Shown here: piece after piece, positions 38,844-47,446 of the stretch | Numbering within the stretch: position 1 is the first letter of the stretch | Layout of the letters: each line of letters starts with the position of its first letter | NCBI RefSeq assembly: GCF_019200975.1 | Contig: NZ_JAHTMR010000003.1 | Span: 279,639-343,638, forward strand | Source of the DNA: Pseudomonas sp. PD9R | GTDB lineage: Bacteria; Pseudomonadota; Gammaproteobacteria; Pseudomonadales; Pseudomonadaceae | Length of the DNA stretch: 64,000 nt | Direction of reading: 5' to 3' | The notes under the pieces: model-generated | Databases searched by the model: none | What the model was told of the DNA's origin: nothing | The model's input: only the letters and a program-made list of their open reading frames with translations | Position numbers and translations under genes: made by a program

Positions 38844-39761
38844 TTATGCAAGACTGTCCGGGTCGCCGAAGAACATCTGAATTCGCGAGCGCAACCAACG
38901 CTCGCCCGGATCATTGTCCTGCGAACCGCGCCATGCCATGTGCAGCTCGAAACTGCGTACGGGCAACGGCGGGTCTTCAGCCCGCACACCGCCCGCCGCC
39001 GTCAGCGCATCGGCCGTGTAATCAGGCACGGTAGCGACGATGTCGGTGCCGGCCAGCAGCGTGCTCAGTCCATTGAACTGCGGTACGGCAAGCACGACAT
39101 GACGTTTGCGCCCGAGTTTCTCCAGCTCTTCATCGATAAAACCACTCAAGTCGCCCGCAAACGACACCAGTGCGTGGGGGCGGGCGCAGTAGTCATCCAG
39201 GCTCAACGGTCCCGGCACGGTGTCGGCACGCAACAGTTTTGGCTGGCTACGGCGCAGCACTTTGCGCTTGGCATTGGCCGGCAAGTCGGTGGTGTAGCTG
39301 ACGCCAATGGAAATTTCCCCCGAGGCCAACAACCCCGGCATCAGGATGTAGTTGACGCGCCGCACCACCAGCACGATCCCCGGCGACTCCGCGCGCAGGC
39401 GCTTGAGCAGCATTGGCAGCAAGGCGAACTCGACGTCGTCCGACAGTCCGATGCGGAACACCGCCGTACTGGTGGCCGGGTCGAAATCAGCCGCACGGCT
39501 GACAGCGGTGGAGATCGAATCCAGTGCCGGCGACAGCAGGGCGAAGATTTCCACGGCCCGGGCAGACGGTTCCATGCTGCGACCGGTGCGCACAAACAAC
39601 GGATCATCGAACAGCCCGCGAAGGCGTGAGAGCGCCGCGCTGATGGCCGGCTGGCCGAGAAACAGCTTCTCTGCCGCGCGGGTCACGCTGCGTTCGTGCA
39701 TTAGTGTTTCGAATACGATTAACAGGTTCAGGTCGACACGACGCAGGTCATTACGATTCAT
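38844..39761 (-). CDS. mexT: LysR-family activator of mexEF-oprN
   Basis: A 305-residue LysR-type regulator starting MNRNDLRRVDLNLLIVFETL, the MexT start; the frame runs further upstream but is not family-like there. The winged helix-turn-helix is SVTRAAEKLFLGQPAISAAL, and the C-terminal effector domain contains VRRVNYILMPGLLASGEISIGVSY. It looks intact, without the frameshift insertions known to inactivate mexT in some P. aeruginosa lines. It lies upstream of mexE in the same orientation and is divergent from mexS, the P. aeruginosa arrangement. Confidence 0.94.
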   Translation of the reverse strand: MNRNDLRRVDLNLLIVFETLMHERSVTRAAEKLFLGQPAISAALSRLRGLFDDPLFVRTGRSMEPSARAVEIFALLSPALDSISTAVSRAADFDPATSTAVFRIGLSDDVEFALLPMLLKRLRAESPGIVLVVRRVNYILMPGLLASGEISIGVSYTTDLPANAKRKVLRRSQPKLLRADTVPGPLSLDDYCARPHALVSFAGDLSGFIDEELEKLGRKRHVVLAVPQFNGLSTLLAGTDIVATVPDYTADALTAAGGVRAEDPPLPVRSFELHMAWRGSQDNDPGERWLRSRIQMFFGDPDSLA

Positions 39762-39929
39762 CTGGAGTCCTGGCAGGGTCATCAAACTTGACGTGAGCGG
39801 CCATATGAGAACAATGGCCAGCAAGAATATTACGGGGAAAGGCTGGTACTCTGCACCGAGTAATTCAGTTTTCCTACAAAGGCTGCTTCGGTTTCTTACG
39901 ACATTTGACGATGTTGCCGCTGCTGCGGA

Positions 39930-39953
39930 ATCAATGACAGGCATGTCGACTAT
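39930..39953 (+). promoter_or_regulatory. Candidate MexT box in the mexT-mexS intergenic region
   Basis: The 24-bp sequence starts ATCAATGACAGGCATGTCG and ends ACTAT. Against the MexT consensus ATCA-N5-GTCGAT-N4-ACYAT, the first and last blocks match fully at exact spacing; the middle block matches 2 of 6. It lies about 78 bp upstream of the mexS start. MexT is known to activate mexS in P. aeruginosa. Confidence 0.5.
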
Positions 39954-40030
39954 TAATAGCCACTGATAGTCTTGGGTTAAAAGCCCAGCTAGAGTTCAGG
40001 GCATTAGAGGTTCATTTGGCGAGGTTTGCG

Positions 40031-41053
40031 ATGTCCCGCACGATCCGTTTTCACAAGTTTGGTCCTGCCGAGGTGCTCAAATGCGAAGAGCATGCGGCGG
40101 CTTTGCCTGCACCAGGTGAAGTGCAGGTGCGCGTCGAAGCCATTGGCATAAGCTGGTATGACACCCTCTGGCGTCAGAACCTGGCCTCGTCCCATGCTCG
40201 TTTGCCTGCCGGCCTGGGCAGTGAAATGTCCGGTATCGTCACCGCGGTCGGTGAGGGTGTTGATGACATCGCGGTCGGCGACAAGGTCGCCAGCTTCCCG
40301 GCTCAAAGTCCGAACGACTATCCGGTCTACGGCGAACTGATCGTTCTGCCACGTACGGCACTGACCCGCTATCCGGACGTGCTCAGCCCGATCGAAGCGG
40401 CTGTGCACTACACGCCGCTGTTGATCGCCTATTTCGCCTATGTCGATCTGGCACGGGTCAAACCCGGGCAATTTGCCCTTGTCACCGACGCCAGTCACTG
40501 TGCCGGACCTTCGTTTGTACAACTGGGCAAGGCCTTGGGCATTCGGGTGATTGCCGCGACCAAGAGTGCAGACGAACGCGAATACCTGTTGAATCTCGGT
40601 GCCGAGAAAGTCATCGTCACTGAAGAGGAAGATCTGCTGATGCGGATCAACAAGATCACCGACAACCGCGGTGTAGATGCGGTGTTCGATGGTCTGGGCG
40701 GCCCGCAGATGTCGCTGCTTGGCGATGTGCTTGCACCCCGCGGTAGCCTGGTGTTGTACGGCCTTCAAGGCGGCAACCAGACACCGTTCCCGGCCTGCGC
40801 AGCGTTCCAGAAGAATATTCAGTTCTTCGTTCACTGCATCGGCAACTTCACCGGCAAGCCGGAGCTGGGCATTATTCAGGACCAGGTGGCGCTGCAACGT
40901 GCGTTGCGTGACATCAACCAGATGACTGCTGACCGCGTTCTGCTGCCGCTCAAGACTCGGGTCTTCCCGTTTGCCGAGTTTGTCGAAGCACACCGCTACA
41001 TGGACGAATGCCCATGTCGTGAAAGGGTCGCGCTCGAGGTCGAGACGGCGTAA
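40031..41053 (+). CDS. mexS: Quinone-oxidoreductase-like protein, MexEF-OprN modulator
   Basis: A 340-residue zinc-independent MDR-family oxidoreductase. It has the N-terminal GroES-like fold and a C-terminal Rossmann domain with VDAVFDGLGGPQMSLLGDVL. ALVTDASHCAGPSFVQLGKALG and YGLQGGNQTPFPACAAFQKNIQFF closely resemble P. aeruginosa MexS (PA2491). Loss of MexS in that species activates MexT and the pump, so it is thought to detoxify an electrophilic inducer. The ATG at 40031 has GAGG upstream; the gene is divergent from mexT. Confidence 0.92.
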   Translation: MSRTIRFHKFGPAEVLKCEEHAAALPAPGEVQVRVEAIGISWYDTLWRQNLASSHARLPAGLGSEMSGIVTAVGEGVDDIAVGDKVASFPAQSPNDYPVYGELIVLPRTALTRYPDVLSPIEAAVHYTPLLIAYFAYVDLARVKPGQFALVTDASHCAGPSFVQLGKALGIRVIAATKSADEREYLLNLGAEKVIVTEEEDLLMRINKITDNRGVDAVFDGLGGPQMSLLGDVLAPRGSLVLYGLQGGNQTPFPACAAFQKNIQFFVHCIGNFTGKPELGIIQDQVALQRALRDINQMTADRVLLPLKTRVFPFAEFVEAHRYMDECPCRERVALEVETA

Positions 41054-41063
41054 CCCACGCCTC

Positions 41064-41093
41064 AAAAAAAATCCGTGCTTGCACGGATTTTTT
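41064..41093 (+). terminator. Rho-independent terminator after mexS
   Basis: Stem AAATCCGTGC / GCACGGATTT with a 2-base loop, followed by TTTTTT, 11 bp after the mexS stop. The A-run on the other side makes it potentially bidirectional. Confidence 0.88.
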
Positions 41094-41622
41094 GCTTTCA
41101 GCACTTTCCGACACGAGACGCCCATCGACCTGTCGATGGACCGGTTCAGCAACTGCACCGGTTTTTGCTCTCGATCTGTAGCTTCTAATCATCATCCAAG
41201 CCCTGATAATTGAATGATTACTTTCATCTCAAGGAATGAGTCATGGCAGGGTATCAGACCGATACGTTTCGAATCGCACCGTTGCTACTTACTCGACAAG
41301 TAGTGGGTTATTACTCAGTTGCCGAACAATCGCGGGCAACTTCTTTCTTTATTTCTTGTATTAAACGTCTGTGGGACGCTGTCGGACATTTCCTAGGATG
41401 GCGTGTGCAAAAGGATAAAGCCTTGCCGGGCGGGCCTTTCATCAGGGTCGAGTGCGCCTGCGGCGTTGGCGGCTGCCAAATCTTTCAAATATTGGCCTGA
41501 AAACTTAAGTGTTAGCATTTGGCAATTATGCCCAATAACTAAACCCTCTCCAGCCAGCTTTTTTGCGCGGTGCGTGCTGTTGTTTGCGCGGTTTCGATTT
41601 TATGAGCATCAGGTAAATAAAG
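41094..41622. other. Low-content region between mexS and the 489-residue gene
   Basis: A 529-bp region that is more AT-rich than its surroundings. It holds two small hairpins (CCATCGAC/GTCGATGG at 41122-41139 and CCGGT/ACCGG at 41141-41161 followed by TTTTT), and one weak small reading frame at 41243-41500. The promoter for the downstream gene should lie near 41500-41600. Confidence 0.5.
41243..41500 (+). CDS. Possible small protein, unknown
   Basis: An 85-codon frame with an ATG preceded by AAGGAATGAG at plausible spacing. The product has a mixed composition, with no signal peptide, clear membrane helix or family motif. It ends with a cysteine-containing stretch VECACGVGGCQ. Its lower GC content and position in an otherwise empty region could mean a real orphan gene or chance. 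I do not recognise it. Confidence 0.28.
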   Translation: MAGYQTDTFRIAPLLLTRQVVGYYSVAEQSRATSFFISCIKRLWDAVGHFLGWRVQKDKALPGGPFIRVECACGVGGCQIFQILA

Positions 41623-43092
41623 ATGACCAACATCCATGATCAAGCGATGAACTATGTCTACCAACAAGTGCTGCAACGCTTGCTGAGTTTTTTTTCCCGT
41701 GCCGAGCGCACTGCATTGCAGTTGTTGATCCAGCGCCTGGCAGTCGCTGCCGGAGGGATAGAGCAAATAGGCAACTACAAGGTGCTGGTGATCCAGTCCG
41801 GCTCCCGTGACAGCTGCTACAGCCTGGCGTTGCTGCGCGCCGCACAACTGACGATTGCCAGTCGGGCACCGGCAACGTTCCAGTTGCGGGTGGCAACCTT
41901 GCGTTTAAACGGCAGCAGTGCGGCGGCGCTGGAAAACATTCATCGCACCTACAGCGCCTTGTTCGTCTATGACGATCCACGGGTCGAAGTGCTGATGGTC
42001 GATAACAGGGAAGTCCTGCCGTTCGATCATGTCGCCCCCCTGTCCAAAACCGGTCGCGAGTCCAACCGCAGGAACCAGTTGATGATTGGCCATCGCCGTA
42101 GCTGGGACGAGCCGCTTGATCTGTGGGATGACGGTTATCTGGCCACCGGTGAATTCTATGGGCAGATCGCCCGCTGGAACAACGGGGTCGATGCCTGGGT
42201 CAGTGGCGACTCCTCTCGCCAACAGAAGCAGTTTATCGACGGATTCAAGCGCGCCGCCGCCAAGGCCGGCCTGGAGACGTCGAATCAGGTCGAACCGGGG
42301 TACAGCGGGTTGTTCGCGCTGCTCGACGAACTGGGCAGCGATTACTACCGGATGTTTTACGCCGAGCACGATCAGGAGCAATGGCGCCCGGCCGAACAGT
42401 TTGAAACCTGCCGGCGCACCACGTTTATAAACATTCACGACATGCTGGTCAGCAACCTGGAAGAACGCTGGCCGCTGCTCACCGAGTTTCTCGGGTTCCA
42501 GGCGGACGAGTTGACGACCCAACTCAGCGACAACGAATACGTCAGCCTTTCTATCTCGGCGCATGTTCGAGGGTTGCATGCCTGCTTCGTGCAGGGTCAA
42601 ACCTACGAGTCGGGCGTCGCCCAATACCTGCAACGCGCACTGGTGATGATGCGCCGCAAGCAACTGCCGGAACGCTTGTGCGAACAAGCGATGGAGGCCT
42701 TCGGCTACCCTGCAGCGCTGGCCGAACAGCGCGCACGAACGACGGCAGAGGTCCAGCTCAGCCTTGGTTTGAGCGAGGCGCAACTCGTATGTCTGCTGTT
42801 TGCACCTTTTGTCGAAAAAGGCGCGGCGCTGGAGCGCTTCCTGCGCCAGTGCCACCCCGGCATGTTGGTGGCAATGCCCGATCTGCACCGGGCCATGCAG
42901 GGGCAGCCGGTCGCGGAGCAGATCATGCAATGGATGGTCGACGTCAGTGGGTTGCCTGTCAGACTGATCGGTGAGCTGTACCGAATGGGCCCGGTATCCA
43001 TCAATGAGGGCAGGGTGGCAGACACGGATATACCAATCGAGGACGCCTATCACGACGTAATCGTGCCGGGTGAATGGTCCGCAGGTCGGTGA
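41623..43092 (+). CDS. Uncharacterised 489-residue protein paired with a MocR regulator
   Basis: I do not recognise the family. The protein is soluble, with no signal peptide or membrane helices. It has aromatic and Arg-rich patches (RRSWDEPLDLWDDGYLATGEF), a run of basic residues near 125-165, and a helical C-terminal half with repeated EQ/AEQ segments. The C terminus (LPVRLIGELYRMGPVSI) may be an alpha/beta piece. AGGTAAATAAAG precedes the ATG. The MocR-type gene starts 34 bp after its stop, so the two are probably co-transcribed. Function unknown. Confidence 0.75.
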   Translation: MTNIHDQAMNYVYQQVLQRLLSFFSRAERTALQLLIQRLAVAAGGIEQIGNYKVLVIQSGSRDSCYSLALLRAAQLTIASRAPATFQLRVATLRLNGSSAAALENIHRTYSALFVYDDPRVEVLMVDNREVLPFDHVAPLSKTGRESNRRNQLMIGHRRSWDEPLDLWDDGYLATGEFYGQIARWNNGVDAWVSGDSSRQQKQFIDGFKRAAAKAGLETSNQVEPGYSGLFALLDELGSDYYRMFYAEHDQEQWRPAEQFETCRRTTFINIHDMLVSNLEERWPLLTEFLGFQADELTTQLSDNEYVSLSISAHVRGLHACFVQGQTYESGVAQYLQRALVMMRRKQLPERLCEQAMEAFGYPAALAEQRARTTAEVQLSLGLSEAQLVCLLFAPFVEKGAALERFLRQCHPGMLVAMPDLHRAMQGQPVAEQIMQWMVDVSGLPVRLIGELYRMGPVSINEGRVADTDIPIEDAYHDVIVPGEWSAGR

Positions 43093-43126
43093 AAGTGAGC
43101 GACAGCCGCCTTTTCGGCCTATTCCC

Positions 43127-44527
43127 ATGAAAGGACCACGTGAAACCGACTTTGCGTACCAGGCGGTGTACCGCTACCTGAACAGCCTGATCAGCGAGCA
43201 CATCGGTGATACACGCGTACGCCTGCCATCGTTGCGCCAATTGGCGCAGCGCCTGAACGTTTCGATTTCGACCATTCAGTACGCTTACTCGCTGCTGGAA
43301 AAGGAAGGACGCGTGTACTCGGTGGCCAAGTCCGGTTACTACGCGTTGCCAGTGCCCGCCATCAGCTCGCTTTACAGCGGTAACGACCTGCTGGAAAGCG
43401 TCTATATCAACGCGCGACGCCCCGGCATGCTGGTCTTGAGTACCGATGAACCCGCATTGCTGCAACCACTCGACAGGCCGTTGTTGCTGCTGGAAAGAGA
43501 GCTGCTGCGCCAATATCCGCGCCAGCCACAATCGTCTCCACAACCTTGCGGTGAGCTGGAATTGCGCACGGCACTGGCCGCGCGTTACACCACTTCGCCC
43601 GTGCGCTGTTGGCACGCCGACGATGTTTATATCGGTGCCGATCTTCGCGGTGTGCTGGAGACATTGATCACCGTGTTGCGCCTCAAGGGCGCCACGGTGG
43701 TGGTCGAGTCGCCGTGCGACTGGGCGCTGTTGCGCTTGCTTCAGGAGGCAGACGTAAGGGTGATGGAATGGCCGGTCCGCAAAGAGGGTGATCTGGATCT
43801 CGAACATCTCAACGAGCTGCTTGAGGCCCAACCGGTGCAGGTGGTCATGGTTTCTTCCGGGCTGAATATGCCCCGGGGCAGCAGGGCGTCCGACGACAAT
43901 CGGCAAGCCGTCGCGCAGCTATTGGAGCGGTACGATTGCCTGGTATTGGAAAACGACTGTTATGGCGAGCTGGAATTTGAATCCGAGGGTGTGCGTTTTC
44001 GCGATCTGCTGCCCCCGGAACGCTTGATGGTCTTTTCGTCGTTCGAAAAAACCATTGGCCCGGAGGCGCCTTACGGCTACCTGCTTTCACGCCACCTGAA
44101 CGCTGAGTTTCAGCGACATTTTCTACTGCGCGCCTTTCGCCTTTCACCGATTCGCCAGAAAGCCATTGCCCGCTTGTACAGTAACGGACGTGTTGATCAG
44201 CATCTGCAAGTGCTGCGGCGACGGCTCAAGGACAGCAAGGTGCAAATGATCCAACTGCTGCAGGAGCGACTGGGGGATGCGTTGCAGTTTGTCGAGCCTC
44301 AAGGTGGCGCAACCATTTGGGTGCGCTCGCTGCGTCGGGTCGATGTGCGTCGGGTGTTCCAGCGCCTGCTCAAGCATCAGGTAGTGATTGCGCCGGGCGA
44401 ACTGTTCAGCCTGCAGGGGTTGCACGGGCAACACCTGCGCTTGACGCACACCTTTGCTGGCGAACATGACCTCGCTGGCGCACTGGGCTTGCTGGGAGAC
44501 GCCTTGCGCCTGGAAGCGATCGATTGA
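43127..44527 (+). CDS. MocR-type regulator (GntR HTH fused to aminotransferase-like domain)
   Basis: 466 residues. The N terminus is a GntR winged helix: RLPSLRQLAQRLNVSISTIQ then YAYSLLEKEGRVYSVAKSG. The rest (about 100-460) is a fold-type-I PLP domain, with LENDCYGELEFE and the PLP Lys in SSFEKTIGPEAPYGYLL (near residue 307). MocR proteins sense a PLP-linked metabolite, often an amine. The ATG at 43127 is preferred; a GTG at 43070 would overlap the previous gene by 23 bp. It lies behind the uncharacterised 489-residue gene and may control it. Confidence 0.88.
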   Translation: MKGPRETDFAYQAVYRYLNSLISEHIGDTRVRLPSLRQLAQRLNVSISTIQYAYSLLEKEGRVYSVAKSGYYALPVPAISSLYSGNDLLESVYINARRPGMLVLSTDEPALLQPLDRPLLLLERELLRQYPRQPQSSPQPCGELELRTALAARYTTSPVRCWHADDVYIGADLRGVLETLITVLRLKGATVVVESPCDWALLRLLQEADVRVMEWPVRKEGDLDLEHLNELLEAQPVQVVMVSSGLNMPRGSRASDDNRQAVAQLLERYDCLVLENDCYGELEFESEGVRFRDLLPPERLMVFSSFEKTIGPEAPYGYLLSRHLNAEFQRHFLLRAFRLSPIRQKAIARLYSNGRVDQHLQVLRRRLKDSKVQMIQLLQERLGDALQFVEPQGGATIWVRSLRRVDVRRVFQRLLKHQVVIAPGELFSLQGLHGQHLRLTHTFAGEHDLAGALGLLGDALRLEAID

Positions 44528-44638
44528 GCAGGGCCGCAAAACATCAGCCACACTCATGGATCGATCCCATCGCGCTATGGTCAAACTGCCAGTAAACTCC
44601 GCTCCTATCCCTGAACCACTCTATTCCAGAGGTTTTGC

Positions 44639-46285
44639 ATGACACTCAGTCCTTTTGCGGGTAAACCGGCACCGGCAGAATTGTTGGTCGACATCCCGCG
44701 ACTGGTAACGGCCTATTACACCGGCCAGCCTGATGCCGCCATTTCCACCCAGCGCGTAGCCTTTGGCACGTCCGGGCACCGAGGCAGCTCGTTCGACCTG
44801 AGTTTCAACGAATGGCACGTTCTGGCGATCAGCCAGGCGATCTGCCTGTACCGCGAAGCCCAAGGCATCGATGGCCCGTTGTTTGTCGGCATCGACACCC
44901 ATGCGCTGTCCACGCCCGCCGGTGCCAGTGCACTGGAAGTGCTCGCTGCCAATGGCGTGACGGTGATGATCGCCGAAGGTGACGAATACACCCCGACCCC
45001 GGCCATTTCCCACGCGATTCTTTGCTACAACCGCGGCCGTACCTCGGGCCTGGCGGACGGCGTCGTCATCACGCCGTCCCACAACCCGCCGCAAAGCGGT
45101 GGTTACAAATACAACCCTACCAACGGTGGCCCGGCCGATACCCACATCACCAAGTGGATCGAAGCCAAGGCCAACGAACTGCTGAGCAACAAGCTGGCCG
45201 GTGTCAAACGCATCAGCTATGAACAAGCATTGAAGGCCAGCACGACCCACCGTCACGATTACCTGAATACCTATGTCGCCGATCTGATCAATGTGATTGA
45301 TTTCGACGCCATTCGTGACGCCAAGCTGCGTCTGGGTGTCGATCCGCTGGGCGGAGCAGGGGTGCGCTACTGGTCGGCGATTGCCGAGCATTACAAGCTA
45401 GACCTGGACGTGGTGAACAAGCAGGTCGACTCGACCTTCCGCTTCATGACTGTGGACTGGGACGGCCAGATTCGAATGGACCCATCGTCCACCCACGCCA
45501 TGCAAGGTCTGATCGGCCTGAAGGACCGATATGACGTGGCGTTCGGTTGCGACCCTGATCATGACCGCCACGGTATCGTCACCCCGTCCGGCGGCCTGCT
45601 GGCGCCGAACAACTACCTTGCGGTCTCGATCGACTATCTGTTCCAGAACCGTCCGCAATGGCGCGCTGATGCCGCCGTGGGCAAAACCGTGGTCAGCAGC
45701 GGCTTGATCGATCGCGTGGCCAAACGCCTCGGGCGTCGCCTGTACGAAGTGCCGGTCGGCTTCAAGTGGTTTGCCGACGGCTTGTTCGACGGTTCGCTGG
45801 GTTTTGGCGGGGAAGAAAGCGCTGGCGCTTCATTCCTGCGCAAGGACGGCGGTGTCTGGTGCACCGACAAGGACGGCCTGATTCCGGCCCTGTTGGCGGC
45901 CGAAATGACTGCGCGCACCGGTCGCGATCCGAGCCAGGCCTATCGGGCCCTGACCGACGAACTGGGCGAACCGTTCTCGGTGCGGGTCGACGCCAAGGCC
46001 AATCCGGAACAGAAAGCCTTGTTGAGCAAACTGTCGCCGGCACAGGTCACTTCGACCGAGTTGGCAGGGGAACCGATCCAGAGCATCCTCAGCCACGCAC
46101 CAGGTAATGACCAGGCGATTGGCGGCCTGAAAGTCATGACCGAAAATGGCTGGTTTGCGGCGCGCCCGTCGGGTACCGAGGACATCTACAAGATTTATGC
46201 GGAAAGCTTTGTCAGCGACGACCACCTCAAGCAATTGGTGGCCGAGGCTCAGACGCTGGTGGATGGCGCTATTTCTGCGAAGTGA
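44639..46285 (+). CDS. pgm: Phosphoglucomutase (alpha-D-glucose phosphate specific)
   Basis: A 548-residue enzyme interconverting glucose 1-phosphate and glucose 6-phosphate in glycogen, trehalose and UDP-glucose pathways. It has the N-terminal [12 protein letters not shown], the active-site phosphoserine in [15 protein letters not shown], the Mg2+ loop [13 protein letters not shown], and the phosphate-binding C-terminal [17 protein letters not shown]. The length and motifs match the E. coli Pgm group rather than AlgC. It is transcribed alone. A REP palindrome and a hairpin terminator follow. Confidence 0.95.
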   Translation: MTLSPFAGKPAPAELLVDIPRLVTAYYTGQPDAAISTQRVAFGTSGHRGSSFDLSFNEWHVLAISQAICLYREAQGIDGPLFVGIDTHALSTPAGASALEVLAANGVTVMIAEGDEYTPTPAISHAILCYNRGRTSGLADGVVITPSHNPPQSGGYKYNPTNGGPADTHITKWIEAKANELLSNKLAGVKRISYEQALKASTTHRHDYLNTYVADLINVIDFDAIRDAKLRLGVDPLGGAGVRYWSAIAEHYKLDLDVVNKQVDSTFRFMTVDWDGQIRMDPSSTHAMQGLIGLKDRYDVAFGCDPDHDRHGIVTPSGGLLAPNNYLAVSIDYLFQNRPQWRADAAVGKTVVSSGLIDRVAKRLGRRLYEVPVGFKWFADGLFDGSLGFGGEESAGASFLRKDGGVWCTDKDGLIPALLAAEMTARTGRDPSQAYRALTDELGEPFSVRVDAKANPEQKALLSKLSPAQVTSTELAGEPIQSILSHAPGNDQAIGGLKVMTENGWFAARPSGTEDIYKIYAESFVSDDHLKQLVAEAQTLVDGAISAK

Positions 46286-46292
46286 TTGACGG

Positions 46293-46388
46293 CCTCTTCG
46301 CGGGCAAGCCTCGCTCCTGCAGTGCGTGGTGACATTCAATATCACGTTCGGCATAAAACCTGTAGGAGCGAGGCTTGCCCGCGAAGGC
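46293..46388. repeat. REP-like palindrome after pgm (TCTTCGCGGGCAAGCC type)
   Basis: Inverted arms CCTCTTCGCGGGCAAGCC then TCGCTCCTGCAG, and CTGTAGGAGCGAGG then CTTGCCCGCGAAGG, are separated by about 35 bp. It is the same subclass as the element between mtlD and mtlY. Confidence 0.88.
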
Positions 46389-46419
46389 GGCATTGGCAAC
46401 GCTGAAGAACTCGGGCCGA

Positions 46420-46455
46420 TAAAAAAGGGCGACCACCACGGTCGCCCCTTTTTTG
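46420..46455. terminator. Bidirectional Rho-independent terminator between pgm and pirin
   Basis: Stem GGGCGACC / GGTCGCCC with a 5-base loop, with AAAAAA on the left and TTTTTT on the right, so it can end transcripts from both convergent genes (pgm and pirin). Confidence 0.9.
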
Positions 46456-46471
46456 TCTGGCAATTACAACA

Positions 46472-47167
46472 TCAAGCCAAGTCCACCAGAACGATTTCAC
46501 TGTCTTCAATGGCCGTCACCCGCAACACCTGTTCCTGGGCAACTGCAACACCGTCACGAGCTTGTGCACGTAACCCGTTGACTTCAATCACCCCGGTGGC
46601 CGGTACCAGATAAGCACGACGACCGCTGTCCAGGTGGTACTCGGCGGTTTCGCCAGCCTTCAGATTTGCCGCTACCAATCGTGCATCGGCACGAATACGC
46701 AGGCTCTGATCGTCGCCAGCCTTACCGCTGGCCAGTGTCACAAAACCTTCGCGCTGACCTTGAGGGAATGGTTTGGCACCCCAGGACGGAGCCAGGCCGG
46801 ACTCGTTCGGAATGATCCAGATCTGGAAAATCTTGGTTGGCGTGGCTTCCAGGTTGTATTCGCTGTGGGCGATCCCGGTGCCTGCGCTCATGACCTGAAC
46901 ATCGCCAGCCTCGGTGCGACCCTTGTTGCCCAGGTTGTCCTGGTGGGTAATTGCACCTTCACGCACGTAGGTGATGATTTCCATGTCCCGATGCGGGTGC
47001 TGCGGAAAACCGGTGCCGGGGGCGATCACGTCGTCGTTCCACACCCGCAGGTTGCCCCAGTTCATACGTTTGGGGTCGTGGTACTCGGCGAACGAAAAAT
47101 GATGGTGGGCATCCAACCAGCCGTGGTGAGCGCCGCCGAGCGAGTTGAAAGGTCTGAGTTCAAGCAT
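46472..47167 (-). CDS. Pirin family protein (YhhW-like bicupin)
   Basis: A 231-residue two-cupin protein. The metal-binding residues of pirins are all visible: two His in FPQHPHRDMEIITYV and His plus Glu in GIAHSEYNL. Bacterial pirins of this type (E. coli YhhW) can act as quercetin 2,3-dioxygenase in vitro, but the natural substrate is unclear. It converges on pgm. The region upstream to the divergent helicase start (47168-47446) is 279 bp with nothing else seen. Confidence 0.9.
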   Translation of the reverse strand: MLELRPFNSLGGAHHGWLDAHHHFSFAEYHDPKRMNWGNLRVWNDDVIAPGTGFPQHPHRDMEIITYVREGAITHQDNLGNKGRTEAGDVQVMSAGTGIAHSEYNLEATPTKIFQIWIIPNESGLAPSWGAKPFPQGQREGFVTLASGKAGDDQSLRIRADARLVAANLKAGETAEYHLDSGRRAYLVPATGVIEVNGLRAQARDGVAVAQEQVLRVTAIEDSEIVLVDLA

Positions 47168-47446
47168 GATCGTCTCCTGAAAAGGTTCGTCATGGGGCGG
47201 AGTGCCTGAGCCACGAAGCGAGACCGGTGGTTGATGACGGGCATCATCCGCCAGGCAACAATCGATAAAAAGCGTAAAAAATGCCTCATAACAATCGAAT
47301 TGGCTGATGTTAAATCACCTCGAAAGTTTCTCATCCAGCCTTCAGTTCATCGCATAAGCCAATGAGTCATAAGCATTTCACTAGAAGTCTGCGGTGAATA
47401 AAGACACCATAGCCCTCAACAGCCTCACACCCTGGAGTCCGTCCGC

